Below, piece by piece: positions 16,639 through 25,844 of a stretch of DNA of 64,000 nucleotides. Where the stretch lies: positions 1 through 64,000 of the forward strand of contig WJLW01000107.1 in the NCBI GenBank assembly GCA_014728295.1. The letters are read 5' to 3'. Numbering within the stretch: the first letter of the stretch is position 1; each line of letters begins with the position of its first letter. The notes below the pieces were generated by a model. It did no database searches, had not been told where the DNA came from, and saw only the letters and a list, made by a program, of their open reading frames with translations. A program made the translations under genes and the position numbers. This stretch comes from Chitinivibrionales bacterium. Its GTDB lineage: Bacteria > Fibrobacterota > Chitinivibrionia > Chitinivibrionales > WJKA01.

Positions 16639-17451
16639 ATGCTTGCAAGAGTAAAACAGACGCTTTCCGACTGGCTTGGCCAACTTCCCCTGCGTAAGAA
16701 TATCGATGATTTTAATGGATTTCTTTTCGGGAAGATGCTGAGAACGCGGCTTGCTGTTTTGCTGATGGATGAATGCGCCGACGAAGGCTTTCTCAATCGC
16801 CTCACCCTGGCATGCGCCGCTACAGAAATTGCGCATACCGCCAGTCTTTTTCACGATGATGTAATTGACGGAGCTTCCTTGCGTAGAGGAAGGCCAACCT
16901 TGTGGAAAGCAACTACACCCAATGCCTCGATTTTGACGGGCGACTTTTTGCTCTGCGAATCGCTGCGCTTGCTGGCGGGTACCGGAAATACCGCAGATGT
17001 GAACACCTTTGTCTTGAAAGTGCGGGAAGTCTGCTTTGCCGAAGCCGAACAGGAATTGCTGTTGCGCGGCAAAAACATGCCTGCCGAAAAGGCCCTGCAG
17101 ATTGCCCGCTCCAAAACGGGGCCGCTCTTCGCATTTCCTCTCATGTTCTGTGTGTCCGAAGCTACAGAGGTGCTGGAAGAGGTCGGCTATCTGATAGGAA
17201 CTGCCTATCAGCTCAAAGATGATATTCTTGACGTCACCGGAAACGAACAAACCGCCGGTAAAACACTGGGGACCGATATGTTGCGCAGCAAATATACGCT
17301 TGCCGTGCCGGATGCTCCATATCCGGACGGTGCGCAGGATTACGTAGAACAGCAATGCAGTCGTGCCGTGGAATTACTGTCGCCGTGGCCGATAAAGCAA
17401 CAAAAGCTTCAGGCATTTGTGGATGAGAAAATAGCTCAACAGGCTGTTTAG
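16639..17451 (+). CDS. Trans-isoprenyl diphosphate synthase
   Basis: 270 residues, shorter than most (about 300-325). It condenses isopentenyl diphosphate units into a polyprenyl chain. Both Asp-rich Mg2+ motifs are present: HDDVID (first DDxxD, about residue 75) and LKDDILDVTG (second). GKMLRTR replaces the usual GKR.RP near the start and the C-terminal region is trimmed. Its stop lies 14 bp before nqrA, so it is the first gene of the nqr operon. The chain is probably the side chain of the quinone that Nqr reduces; that is inference. Confidence 0.85.
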   Translation: MLARVKQTLSDWLGQLPLRKNIDDFNGFLFGKMLRTRLAVLLMDECADEGFLNRLTLACAATEIAHTASLFHDDVIDGASLRRGRPTLWKATTPNASILTGDFLLCESLRLLAGTGNTADVNTFVLKVREVCFAEAEQELLLRGKNMPAEKALQIARSKTGPLFAFPLMFCVSEATEVLEEVGYLIGTAYQLKDDILDVTGNEQTAGKTLGTDMLRSKYTLAVPDAPYPDGAQDYVEQQCSRAVELLSPWPIKQQKLQAFVDEKIAQQAV

Positions 17452-17465
17452 CCAAGGGATAAGCA

Positions 17466-18824
17466 ATGGGATCATTTAAAATCGGCAAAGGACTGGATCT
17501 CAAACTGGCAGGTGCGCCGCAGACCGAAGTTACCTCAGCTCCCCGGCCGCAACGTGTCGGCATTCATCCCACCGAATTTCGTGGCGTCAAGCCGAAATTG
17601 CTGTGCAAAGAGGGGGAAACGGTCAAATGTGGACAATCGCTTTTCTTTGACAAACGCAATCCCGATGTGCATTTCGCTGCTCCGGCAGGGGGTAGGATCG
17701 AGTCGGTAAACTATGGCCCGCGCCGCATCATTGAATCGATTGTGATCAAACCTGACTGGGATGCAGCGGACGTGCAGTTCGGCACAAGAAGCAAAAGCGA
17801 CATCTCAAAAATGAGCAGGGAAGAAGCCCTCAAGCTCCTGCTCGATTCCGGGGCCTTCGTCTCTTTTCGCCAGCGTCCGTTCGACAAGATACCCGATCCG
17901 TCCCGTGCTCCCAAGTCAATTTTCATTACGGCAATGAATTCGGCGCCCAACGCCGGTGATCCCGCATTTATGCTGAAGGAACGCGGCGAAGAGTTGCAGC
18001 TTGGTATCCATTTGCTCACTAAATTGACCGATGGAAAAGTTCACCTCTGTTACGACCCGCAGCGGGATGTCGAGACCTTTGCCGGCCTTGAGGGCGCACA
18101 GCATCACAGCTTTGCGGGCAAGCATCCCAAAGGTCTGGTCGGCACTCACATCCATTTCGTCGATCCAATTAAAAAAGGCGACATTGTCTGGTATCTCGAC
18201 GCCTGGCATGTGTATGCAATCGGCTGGCTGTTGCAACGGGGAACCTGCTGCACCGAAAAAGTAATTGCACTCGCCGCAAGCGGGGTAGCGCAGCCGCGCT
18301 ATATCAAAACCATGGTCGGCGCGCCGCTCAAACCGATTATCGCCGATTCATTAAAACAGGGTGAAATGCGGCTGATAGCCGGTACCGCATTGTTTGGAGA
18401 AACTAAATCGGAAGATGACTATCTCCCCTTTTACGAATCAAACCTGCAGGCGATTCCCGAGGGGCGCAGGCGTCATTTTATGGGATGGGCCATGCCGGGA
18501 TTCAATGCCTACTCGGCGAGTTCGAATGTATTTGCGTCATCTCTGGCGCCGGGAAAGGTCTGGAACTTTGATACGAACCTGAACGGCGGACATCGCACTA
18601 TCGTGTGGACCGATGTCTACGACCAGGTAATGCCGCTTGACATATACACAAACTTTCTGGTCAAGGCCATCCTCGCCGACGAAGTTGACGAAACCGAACA
18701 ACTTGGTTTGCTCGAGGTGTCCGACGAAGATTTTGCGCTTGCGACGTATCTGTGCCCGTCAAAGGTTGACATCAGCGCCATCATCCGGCGCGGACTTGAC
18801 GTCATCGAAAAGGAAGGCTATTAG
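17466..18824 (+). CDS. nqrA: Na+-translocating NADH:quinone reductase subunit A
   Basis: 452 residues, the usual NqrA length. It is the cytoplasmic, cofactor-free subunit of the Na+-pumping NADH:quinone oxidoreductase, lying near the quinone site. Family stretches: FKIGKGLDLKLAGAPQ, GVKPKLLCKEGETVKCGQ, FAAPAGGRIESVNYGPRR, IFITAMNSAPNAGDPAFML and the C-terminal half with VMPLDIYTNFLVKAI. AGGGATAAGCA precedes the ATG. Two bases separate it from the GTG of nqrB. Confidence 0.95.
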   Translation: MGSFKIGKGLDLKLAGAPQTEVTSAPRPQRVGIHPTEFRGVKPKLLCKEGETVKCGQSLFFDKRNPDVHFAAPAGGRIESVNYGPRRIIESIVIKPDWDAADVQFGTRSKSDISKMSREEALKLLLDSGAFVSFRQRPFDKIPDPSRAPKSIFITAMNSAPNAGDPAFMLKERGEELQLGIHLLTKLTDGKVHLCYDPQRDVETFAGLEGAQHHSFAGKHPKGLVGTHIHFVDPIKKGDIVWYLDAWHVYAIGWLLQRGTCCTEKVIALAASGVAQPRYIKTMVGAPLKPIIADSLKQGEMRLIAGTALFGETKSEDDYLPFYESNLQAIPEGRRRHFMGWAMPGFNAYSASSNVFASSLAPGKVWNFDTNLNGGHRTIVWTDVYDQVMPLDIYTNFLVKAILADEVDETEQLGLLEVSDEDFALATYLCPSKVDISAIIRRGLDVIEKEGY

Positions 18825-18825
18825 A

Positions 18826-20016
18826 GTGAAATTCATTGCCGACACGCTGGAGAAAGTCAAACCGAATTTCGAAAAAGGCGGCAAGCTCGAATGGGCCTAT
18901 CCGGCATTTGAGGCCGCCGAAACATTTGTATTGACGCCCGACACGGTAACCAGAGGGCGCGTACATATTCGTGACTGGCTCGATTCCAAGCGCCTCATGA
19001 CAACCGTTGTGGTTGCCCTGTTACCCTGCACGCTGATGGCAATGTGGAATACCGGCATGCAGCGGATGATTGCTACCGGCGCACAACCGAACCACCTGCT
19101 GGCGATCGGACTGGGAGCGCTGGCGTTTTTGCCGCTCTATTTTATTACCGTTGCAGCCGGAGGGTTGTGGGAAGTGCTTTTTGCCGTGGTGCGCAAGCAT
19201 GAAGTCAATGAGGGCTTCTTTGTCACCAGCCTGCTTTTCCCGTTGATTGTTCCGCCAACGTTGCCCTACTGGCAGGCGGCTGTTGCGATTTCATTCGGCG
19301 TGGTGATCGGAAAAGAGGTGTTTGGCGGTACCGGCCGCAACATTCTCAACCCGGCATTGACCGCGCGCGCCTTTCTATTCTTTTCATGGCCGGGTCAGAT
19401 TTCCGGGGAGGGAATCTGGCGCTTTGTTGATTCGTCAAAGGATAAAATCGTTGACGGCATCAGTGCGGCAACACCGCTGGGAGTCGCTGCCGTTGCGCAA
19501 AGCGGCGGCGATATAATTAAAGCCGTCAATGAGGCCGGATATACCTTTACGGACTTGTTTCTGGGCACCATCCCGGGCTCGATGGGCGAAACCTCCACCC
19601 TCGCCTGCCTGCTGGGTGCCGCCTATCTGATACTCACGAAAATCGGTTCCTGGCGCATTATGCTGAGTTGCGTCATCGGCGCGCTCCTTATCTCAACGCT
19701 TTTGAATCTGCTTTCGGGGCAGGTGGAAAATCCCATGTTTTCGGTCCCGCCGCACTATCATCTGGTAATGGGCGGATTTGCCTTTGGCGCGGTTTTCATG
19801 GCAACCGATCCGGTATCCGCCGCCGCCACCAACACCGGCAAATGGATCTACGGGTTTCTGATCGGCGCACTCGCCATCACCATCCGAACGGTCAACCCGG
19901 CCTATCCCGAAGGAATGATGCTGGCAATTTTACTCATGAACGTTTTCGCCCCGATCATAGATCACGTCGTCGCACAGGCCAATATCAAGAGGAGATTATT
20001 ACGTGGAGCGAGGTAA
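18826..20016 (+). CDS. nqrB: Na+-translocating NADH:quinone reductase subunit B
   Basis: 396 residues from GTG 18826, chosen for AAGGAAGG upstream; earlier frame lies in nqrA. A multi-span membrane subunit (VVVALLPCTLMAMWNTGM, GLGALAFLPLYFITVAAGG, FEVVIGKEVFGGTGRN-like loops). It carries FMN bound covalently to a Thr; the site reads DGISAATPLG, so SAAT instead of the more usual SGAT. NPALTARAFLFFSWPG and ATDPVSAA are further NqrB/RnfD family landmarks. The end overlaps nqrC by 14 bases. Confidence 0.95.
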   Translation: MKFIADTLEKVKPNFEKGGKLEWAYPAFEAAETFVLTPDTVTRGRVHIRDWLDSKRLMTTVVVALLPCTLMAMWNTGMQRMIATGAQPNHLLAIGLGALAFLPLYFITVAAGGLWEVLFAVVRKHEVNEGFFVTSLLFPLIVPPTLPYWQAAVAISFGVVIGKEVFGGTGRNILNPALTARAFLFFSWPGQISGEGIWRFVDSSKDKIVDGISAATPLGVAAVAQSGGDIIKAVNEAGYTFTDLFLGTIPGSMGETSTLACLLGAAYLILTKIGSWRIMLSCVIGALLISTLLNLLSGQVENPMFSVPPHYHLVMGGFAFGAVFMATDPVSAAATNTGKWIYGFLIGALAITIRTVNPAYPEGMMLAILLMNVFAPIIDHVVAQANIKRRLLRGAR

Positions 20017-20722
20017 TACGAATGCAAGTACCATTATATTTGCCGTCATCCTTTGTCTGGTCAGCAGCACGGCGCTGACGCTGGTATCCAAAGGGCTCGA
20101 GCCGCAAAAAAATCTGAATGTCGAGCTTGACAGAAAGAGCAATGTACTTAAAGCGTTCGGGGTCAACACTAAAAATTTTGACAAGCAGGATGTCTCCGGT
20201 ATGTACCGCGAGCTGATTAATGAATACGTGGTGGAGCGCAACGGCAGCATCGTCGAAGGAAAAAAGCCTGCCGATCTCGATCCCGAAAAGGACAGCACCT
20301 TTTTGCCGGTTTACGAAGCCGTGGGCGAGGATTCGGTGAAAGGCTACGCCATACCTATCGTTGGTTATGGTCTGTGGTCATGGATGTACGGCTATTTCGC
20401 TCTTGAAAAGGATCTGAAGACCGTCAAAGGAATCACCTTCTACAAACACGGTGAAACCCCCGGACTCGGCGGTGAAATAGAAGCGCAGTGGTTTCAGGAG
20501 AATTTCGAAGGCAAGAAAATCTACGGCCCCGACGGCAAGCTTCGCCCAATCACCGTGGTCAAAGGCAAGGTCGAGGACGTTGTCAAAAACGAGAGCGAGC
20601 AAAAATATTACGTCGACGGTATCAGTGGCGCCACCATGACCTCCAATGGCGTAACCCGCACCATAGAAGAGGCGTTGGAAAAGTACGCACCCCATTTCGA
20701 AAAATTAAAGGGGAGGGTTTGA
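20003..20722 (+). CDS. nqrC: Na+-translocating NADH:quinone reductase subunit C
   Basis: 239 residues from a GTG with AGGAGATT upstream. One N-terminal membrane span (IIFAVILCLVSSTALTLVS), then a periplasmic domain. The covalent FMN site is SGATMTSNGV near the C-terminus, with YYVDGISGATMT being the family hallmark; GETPGLGGEIEAQWFQ is the other conserved stretch. It passes electrons between the 2Fe-2S/other flavins in the pump. Four bases separate it from nqrD. Confidence 0.95.
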   Translation: MERGNTNASTIIFAVILCLVSSTALTLVSKGLEPQKNLNVELDRKSNVLKAFGVNTKNFDKQDVSGMYRELINEYVVERNGSIVEGKKPADLDPEKDSTFLPVYEAVGEDSVKGYAIPIVGYGLWSWMYGYFALEKDLKTVKGITFYKHGETPGLGGEIEAQWFQENFEGKKIYGPDGKLRPITVVKGKVEDVVKNESEQKYYVDGISGATMTSNGVTRTIEEALEKYAPHFEKLKGRV

Positions 20723-20726
20723 CATC

Positions 20727-21383
20727 ATGGCCAGTGAAATTTTGAAAGAAGGTTTGTTTTCAAAGAAGCGGCTTGATCATATTCGAGAATCATTCTGGGA
20801 AGGCAATCCCATTTCCAATCAGGTGCTGGGCATTTGCTCGGCGCTGGCGGTAACGGTAAAGGTCGATACGGCAATCGTGATGGTATTGGCGTTGACGTTC
20901 GTGCTCTGCCTATCCAATGTAATAATCTCATCGCTGAGAAAATTTATCCCCGGCAACATTCGCATTATCGTCTTTCTGGTAGTTATCGCCTCTGCCGTCG
21001 CCATCGCCGATGAAGTGCTTAAAGCATTCATGTACGATATCTCCAAGCAGCTCAGCGTATTCGTCGGGTTGATCATCACCAACTGCATTGTGATGGGCCG
21101 GGCCGAAGCTTTTGCCATGGGCAATGGCTGGTGGGATTCACTGCTCGATGCATTCGGCAATGCGATGGGATACGGAATGTTTCTGATTATGGTTGCCGTC
21201 CCCCGGGAATTGTTCGGCAGTGGCAGCATCCTCGGCTACCAGATCGTCCCGCAGCCACTGTATGATCTCGGCTATGTCGACTCCGGTTTCATGTTGCTTG
21301 CGCCTGCGGCGTTTATCCTGCTTGGCCTGTTTATCTGGGCGCAGAAAACGATGGTGCTGGCCAGAGCAAAAGGAGGTCGCTGA
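20727..21383 (+). CDS. nqrD: Na+-translocating NADH:quinone reductase subunit D
   Basis: 218 residues, six predicted membrane spans ([75 protein letters not shown]). The conserved [10 protein letters not shown] and GNAMGYG stretches identify the NqrD/RnfE family; NqrD and NqrE together hold a membrane iron centre. The last base of its stop is the first base of the nqrE ATG. Confidence 0.95.
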   Translation: MASEILKEGLFSKKRLDHIRESFWEGNPISNQVLGICSALAVTVKVDTAIVMVLALTFVLCLSNVIISSLRKFIPGNIRIIVFLVVIASAVAIADEVLKAFMYDISKQLSVFVGLIITNCIVMGRAEAFAMGNGWWDSLLDAFGNAMGYGMFLIMVAVPRELFGSGSILGYQIVPQPLYDLGYVDSGFMLLAPAAFILLGLFIWAQKTMVLARAKGGR

Positions 21384-22003
21384 TGCTTGAACATTATCTT
21401 TCGCTGGCCGTCAAATCAATTTTTGTCGAGAATATTCTGTTGGCATTCTTTCTGGGAATGTGCTCGTTTCTGGCGGTATCAAAAAAGATTCAGACGGCAG
21501 TCGGCCTCGGACTGGCTGTCATATTTGTCAATACAATGACCGCTCCCGCCAACTGGTTTATCTACAATATGCTCTTGCGCAAAGGAGCGCTTTCCTGGAC
21601 CGGAATTCCGGCGCTTGAGCAGATGGATCTGAGCTTTCTGGTCTTCGTCAGTTTCATCGCCGTGATTGCGGCCATGGTGCAACTGGTCGAGATGTTTATT
21701 GACAAATACGTGCCGGCACTCTATGGAACGCTGGGTATCTTTCTCCCGCTGATAGCCGTCAACTGTGCAATTCTGGGCACGTCGCTGTTTATCAAGGAGC
21801 GGGATTACAATTTTGGCGAAGCAGTCGTCTTCGGCAGCGGCTCCGGTATCGGCTGGGCCCTGGCTATTATCTCCATGGCGGCGATCCGCAAAAAATTACG
21901 TTACGCAAACCCTCCCGAAGGTCTGAGAGATCTGGGACTGACCTTTATCGTCACCGGATTGATGGCAATCGCCTTTCTGGGATTTTCGGGGATAAAGCTG
22001 TGA
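21383..22003 (+). CDS. nqrE: Na+-translocating NADH:quinone reductase subunit E
   Basis: 206 residues, six predicted spans, the inverted-topology partner of NqrD. Landmarks: [49 protein letters not shown] and [13 protein letters not shown]. The two family cysteines (in GMCSF and VNCAI) are present as iron ligands. The stop overlaps an ATG of a 16-codon mini-frame in the 122-bp space before nqrF. Confidence 0.95.
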   Translation: MLEHYLSLAVKSIFVENILLAFFLGMCSFLAVSKKIQTAVGLGLAVIFVNTMTAPANWFIYNMLLRKGALSWTGIPALEQMDLSFLVFVSFIAVIAAMVQLVEMFIDKYVPALYGTLGIFLPLIAVNCAILGTSLFIKERDYNFGEAVVFGSGSGIGWALAIISMAAIRKKLRYANPPEGLRDLGLTFIVTGLMAIAFLGFSGIKL

Positions 22004-22125
22004 TGCCGGAAGAAAAAGAATCACCTGCTCCCGATGAGCGCACCGGCGCGTGAAACATCAAAAGCAAAGTAGCGACATGAAATGAAATTCAACAACACAC
22101 CGTCCTGCATCTGGAGAGTTTTACA

Positions 22126-23358
22126 ATGGGTCTTGTTGGCACCGTAGGAATCAGCGTACTCATCTTTACGCTCTATATTCTCATCTTGGTCGGCATCATG
22201 ATTCTGGCCAAAGCCAAACTTGCCGCGACCGGCGACGTCAAATTGCATATCAACGATGACGAATCATTAACCAAAACCGTCCCCGCCGGCAACACCGTCC
22301 TGACCACACTCAGCAGCACGGGTTTGCTCCTGCCCTCAGCCTGCGGCGGCGGCGGAACCTGTGGTCTGTGTAAAGTGCAAATTCTTGACGGCGCCGGTGA
22401 TATCCTTCCCACCGAACTGGGACATATCTCCCGCCAGGAGGCCAAAGACAAGTGGCGTCTGGGATGTCAGGTAAAAGTCAAAAACGATCTCAAACTCAAA
22501 ATTCCCGATGAAATCTTCAATATCAAAAAATTTAATTGCACGGTACGCTCCAACAAGAACGTTGCGACGTTTATCAAAGAACTTATTCTCGACATTGACG
22601 AAGGCAAGGAACTGAATTTCAAGGCCGGCGGCTATATTCAAATCGACATCCCGGCATTCGGTGAAATCCCCTTCACATCATTTGATATCCAGGAGAAATA
22701 TCGTGACGCCTGGGATAATTTCAAATTGTGGGATATCGTTGCCACAAGCGATGAACCCGTGTTTCGCGCCTACTCGATGGCCAATCATCCCGCCGAGGGC
22801 AACCGGGTCATGCTCAATGTGCGCATTGCCACGCCGCCACCCAAAACCGACCTGCCGCCGGGAATCGCATCCTCATACATATTCAGCCTCAAGCCCGGAG
22901 ATAAAGTTACCATCAGCGGACCGTTCGGAGAATTTTTTGTCAAAGACACCGAGCGGGAAATGTGCTTTATCGGCGGCGGCGCGGGTATGGCTCCGATGCG
23001 CTCGCACATCTACCATCAATTTCACACCGAACACACCAAGCGCAAAACCACGTTCTGGTACGGCGCACGCTCGGTACGCGAAATGTTTTATCACGACGAG
23101 TTTCTCGAAATCCAGAAAAACAATCCCAACTTTGAGTATCAGGTCGCGCTCTCCGATCCACAACCCGAAGATAACTGGGACGGCCCCAGCGGCTTTATCC
23201 ACCAGGTCGCACACGATAGGTACCTGAAGGATCATGAAGATCCGTCCGAAATCGAATACTATCTTTGCGGCCCCCCCATGATGCTTGCGGCTGTCAACAA
23301 GATGCTCTACGATCTGGGCGTCGAACAAGAGATGATTGCCTACGACGAATTCGGTTGA
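22126..23358 (+). CDS. nqrF: Na+-translocating NADH:quinone reductase subunit F
   Basis: 410 residues. The entry point for electrons from NADH. One N-terminal span (VGISVLIFTLYILILVGIM), a 2Fe-2S ferredoxin domain with ligands in ACGGGGTCGLC and a fourth Cys in LGCQVKV, then a ferredoxin-reductase module with FAD motif RAYSMANHP and NADH motif FIGGGAGMAPMRSH, ending MIAYDEFG as in most NqrF. It closes the operon; no apbE (the usual FMN transferase) is in the window, though NqrB and NqrC need it. Confidence 0.96.
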   Translation: MGLVGTVGISVLIFTLYILILVGIMILAKAKLAATGDVKLHINDDESLTKTVPAGNTVLTTLSSTGLLLPSACGGGGTCGLCKVQILDGAGDILPTELGHISRQEAKDKWRLGCQVKVKNDLKLKIPDEIFNIKKFNCTVRSNKNVATFIKELILDIDEGKELNFKAGGYIQIDIPAFGEIPFTSFDIQEKYRDAWDNFKLWDIVATSDEPVFRAYSMANHPAEGNRVMLNVRIATPPPKTDLPPGIASSYIFSLKPGDKVTISGPFGEFFVKDTEREMCFIGGGAGMAPMRSHIYHQFHTEHTKRKTTFWYGARSVREMFYHDEFLEIQKNNPNFEYQVALSDPQPEDNWDGPSGFIHQVAHDRYLKDHEDPSEIEYYLCGPPMMLAAVNKMLYDLGVEQEMIAYDEFG

Positions 23359-23461
23359 TGCGTATGTCAATGAACAAGCCGGGCGCCGGTACCTGATGGC
23401 GATGGGATTTTTGTTTGGCTGAATACTTGTTACCCCTCCTCACAAATATTAATTATATTAT

Positions 23462-23491
23462 TTGACCGTTGTCAAAACGTGCTGATTTTAA
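23462..23491 (+). promoter_or_regulatory. Possible sigma-70-type promoter for the second sigma-54 activator
   Basis: TTGACC at 23462-23467 is followed after 18 bases by TTTTAA. It lies about 45 bp before the activator's start and after the nqr operon. The -10 match is weak. Confidence 0.35.
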
Positions 23492-23533
23492 ATAAGTTAC
23501 GGGCATGACGCCGAGATGGGAAGGGCTTTTCGT

Positions 23534-24883
23534 ATGAATCAACCGTTTATCCTGCTGGCTTGCGGCCACGAGCAGCAACGATCCATTCTCAAAAGCTACC
23601 TGGTTGAGAAAAATGTCTGCGTCTTCGAGGCTCGTTCCAAATCTGAAATATTCAACTGCGTGAAACGTCGCACGCTCAATCTGGCGATCTTCGGACTCAT
23701 AACAAGTGACACTACGTCTATGCTGGATTTGATCCGCGAGGTCAGGGACGTCGACCCGAACCTGCCCAGCATCGTCTTCGTCAAGCAAAGCACCGAAGAT
23801 ATGGCGATTACCGCGCTACGCCTGGGAATTCAGGATTATCTTAAAGTTCCGTTTGCCAAACATGAATTTATTCAGAGTGTACAGCGTTGCGTCGATCATC
23901 GCGAGACGATCTGTACCTGCAAAGGCTCATACGCAGGCAGCGAACAGCGAGGCGACCCTTCGACCATGATTGGTGACAACCGTGAATTCGTCGATATTCG
24001 CACCTATTTGCATCAGGCTGCGGCAACCGAAAGCAATGTGCTGCTGTACGGAGAAACCGGAACAGGTAAAGAGCTGGCAGCCGAATACATACACCACAAT
24101 AGCCTGCGCAAGCAGAAGCCGTTTATCTGCATAAATTGCGCCGCACTGCCCGATACGCTCCTGGAAAATGAGCTTTTCGGTCATGAGCGCGGCGCTTACA
24201 CCGGCGCCGGTACACAGCAGGAAGGCCTGCTGCGCGCGGCGCAGGGCGGTACCATCTTTTTCGACGAAATTGGCGACATGAGCATGTTTGCGCAGGCCAA
24301 AATCCTGCGCGCCATAGAAAGCCGTACCATACAGCGATTGGGTAACGGCGCCGCGCACAAACTTGACATTCGCATCATTGCCGCAACCAATCAGGATCTC
24401 GAAAAAATGCTGCGCGAAAAGCTGTTCCGCAAAGATCTCTATTTCCGGCTCAATGTTATACGCGTGGCACTGCCGCCGCTGCGCAAACGCAAAGAAGATA
24501 TCCCCCTGCTGCTGGACTATTTCCGCACCCGGTTCAACGAGCAGTTTGCCAGAAAAATTGATGGCTACGATGACGAGGTTGTCAATTGCTTTCTGCGTTA
24601 TGACTGGCCGGGTAACATTCGTGAGCTGCGCAATGTTGTCGAAGCCGCCTATGTCTCGGCCAACTACCCTTTTATTACCTGCAGCGATCTTCCCGCCTAT
24701 TTTAGGGAAGAGTTTGACAGGCTGCAGGTGGACAAGATTATTGAAGAAAAGGACTTGCTCATCTGCACGCTCCAGGAAACGCAGGGCAATAAAAGCAAAG
24801 CCGCCGAAAAGCTCAACTGGTCGCGCATGACGCTGTATCGCAAGCTTGCCAGATATCGAATTGAGGATGGATGGTTGAATTAG
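23534..24883 (+). CDS. Sigma-54 activator with degenerate receiver domain
   Basis: 449 residues from ATG 23534 (AAGGG 8 bases upstream; the ATG at 23516 has no site). Residues 1-120 have the receiver fold pattern, but the acidic pocket is absent (LLACGHEQQ), the phospho-acceptor Asp position reads LAIFGLI, and the late Lys-Pro is DYLKVPF. The AAA+ domain is intact: GETGTGKE, sigma-54 loop GAYTGA (Tyr for Phe), FFDEIGDM, WPGNIREL. A Fis-type HTH closes it (NKSKAAEKLNWSRMTLYRKL). It should bind upstream sites and open sigma-54 promoters without classic phosphorylation. The nearest strong sigma-54 promoter is that of the injection-system operon, 1.2 kb downstream. Confidence 0.92.
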   Translation: MNQPFILLACGHEQQRSILKSYLVEKNVCVFEARSKSEIFNCVKRRTLNLAIFGLITSDTTSMLDLIREVRDVDPNLPSIVFVKQSTEDMAITALRLGIQDYLKVPFAKHEFIQSVQRCVDHRETICTCKGSYAGSEQRGDPSTMIGDNREFVDIRTYLHQAAATESNVLLYGETGTGKELAAEYIHHNSLRKQKPFICINCAALPDTLLENELFGHERGAYTGAGTQQEGLLRAAQGGTIFFDEIGDMSMFAQAKILRAIESRTIQRLGNGAAHKLDIRIIAATNQDLEKMLREKLFRKDLYFRLNVIRVALPPLRKRKEDIPLLLDYFRTRFNEQFARKIDGYDDEVVNCFLRYDWPGNIRELRNVVEAAYVSANYPFITCSDLPAYFREEFDRLQVDKIIEEKDLLICTLQETQGNKSKAAEKLNWSRMTLYRKLARYRIEDGWLN

Positions 24884-25021
24884 ATGCAGAGCTTCCCGGC
24901 AAACCCTACCGGCAGCACTGAGGTGTTTATGAGCTACTGTCGGGGATGCAAGGCAAATGCAATCAGGCAATAGTTGTCTGCGATCGAGCCGGTCGCAGTA
25001 AACTGGTGGCTTGCTTCGCCC
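24884..25021. other. Spacer after the activator gene
   Basis: First part of a 429-bp gap before the cold-shock gene. A 29-codon frame starting at 24883 ends CRGCKANAIRQ; it has no clear relatives and is not called. The gap also contains the MITE-like element at 25022-25172 and the cold-shock terminator hairpin. Confidence 0.35.
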
Positions 25022-25172
25022 TAGTGCATCTCAAATACGAATATGTTACCACGGGCTCATTTCAGCCCTGTCTTCGTTGCTCATCAGTTGAATACACCCG
25101 GTATTCGGCATCTTCGCGCCTCAACAGGAGGCAAAAATAGCTCCTCGACACGCCCTTATTTGAGATGCACTA
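25022..25172. mobile_element. MITE-like element with 16-bp terminal inverted repeats
   Basis: TAGTGCATCTCAAATA at the left end is matched exactly, inverted, by TATTTGAGATGCACTA at the right end. The 151-bp unit has no coding capacity. Its interior (ACGGGCTCATTTCAGCCC and following) resembles the ends of transposons often seen near IS4/IS5-type transposases, but no transposase is present here. No clean target-site duplication was found. Confidence 0.6.
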
Positions 25173-25275
25173 CTCTAGTGACCTGCAATCGTAGCCTGAA
25201 GCCTCCCCCGGCATGACAGCAAAAAAAATGGCCACGAGCACCAACTGCTTCAATGGCCTTACAAAACGCGATACA

Positions 25276-25296
25276 TCCTGCACTTGTCATGCAGGA
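25276..25296 (-). terminator. Hairpin after the cold-shock gene
   Basis: TCCTGCA-N7-TGCAGGA, a 7-bp perfect stem, lies 16 bases beyond the minus-strand stop codon. A short T run follows a few bases later on that strand (GCGTTTTG). Confidence 0.5.
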
Positions 25297-25312
25297 GCTG
25301 TTCTTTTTACAA

Positions 25313-25519
25313 TTATACCGCTACGACATTTGTTGCGCACGGGCCTTTTTGTCCCTGTCCGACGTCAAACTCGACAGTCTGACCATCATCGAGCGATTTG
25401 TAGCCGCCGCCGCTTTTGATTTCTGAATGATGGACAAAAAGATCTTTGCCGCCGTCATCCGGAGTGATAAAGCCGTAGCCTTTGTCCGCGTTGAACCATT
25501 TTACGGTACCCTTACTCAT
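25313..25519 (-). CDS. CspA-family cold-shock protein
   Basis: 68 residues, standard length. One cold-shock (S1-like) domain with both RNA-binding motifs: KGYGFITPD (RNP1) and DLFVHHSEI (RNP2), after [14 protein letters not shown]. These proteins melt mRNA secondary structure. The 5' leader is probably long, and on the minus strand a TATACT box lies about 90 bases upstream, as expected for csp genes with regulated leaders. Ends [10 protein letters not shown]. Confidence 0.95.
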   Translation of the reverse strand: MSKGTVKWFNADKGYGFITPDDGGKDLFVHHSEIKSGGGYKSLDDGQTVEFDVGQGQKGPCATNVVAV

Positions 25520-25822
25520 AGGATGCCATCCTTTCGGTGTGTGAATAGTGTGAAAAATGAATGATAGTTGTGAGTAATCAATGGTTTCTGGTTTCTGTAT
25601 GAGGGTAGTATATGCTTACTTTTACTGTGGGTGGGAACTATGGATGGTGTGGATTCCTACTTGTGGCAGACTCTTTGACAATTGCTGTCGCGCCGTCTAT
25701 TCTACACAGGCGCGATAAATTTTACGACTCAAGTAATATACATTACCACCAGGCGATAAGGAAAAGAAATATCTCTAAGGCGGATATTTTTTGTTTTGAC
25801 CATGCTGCAGGCGTCCGCGCGT

Positions 25823-25844
25823 GTGTAACCGTGCACTGTTACAC
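25823..25844. promoter_or_regulatory. Candidate activator-binding palindrome
   Basis: GTGTAAC-N8-GTTACAC is a perfect 7-8-7 dyad about 277 bp before the -24 element. The same GTGTAAC recurs at 26007 with a degenerate partner, about 90 bp before the promoter. Distances suit sites for a sigma-54 enhancer-binding protein; which protein binds is unknown. Confidence 0.5.
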
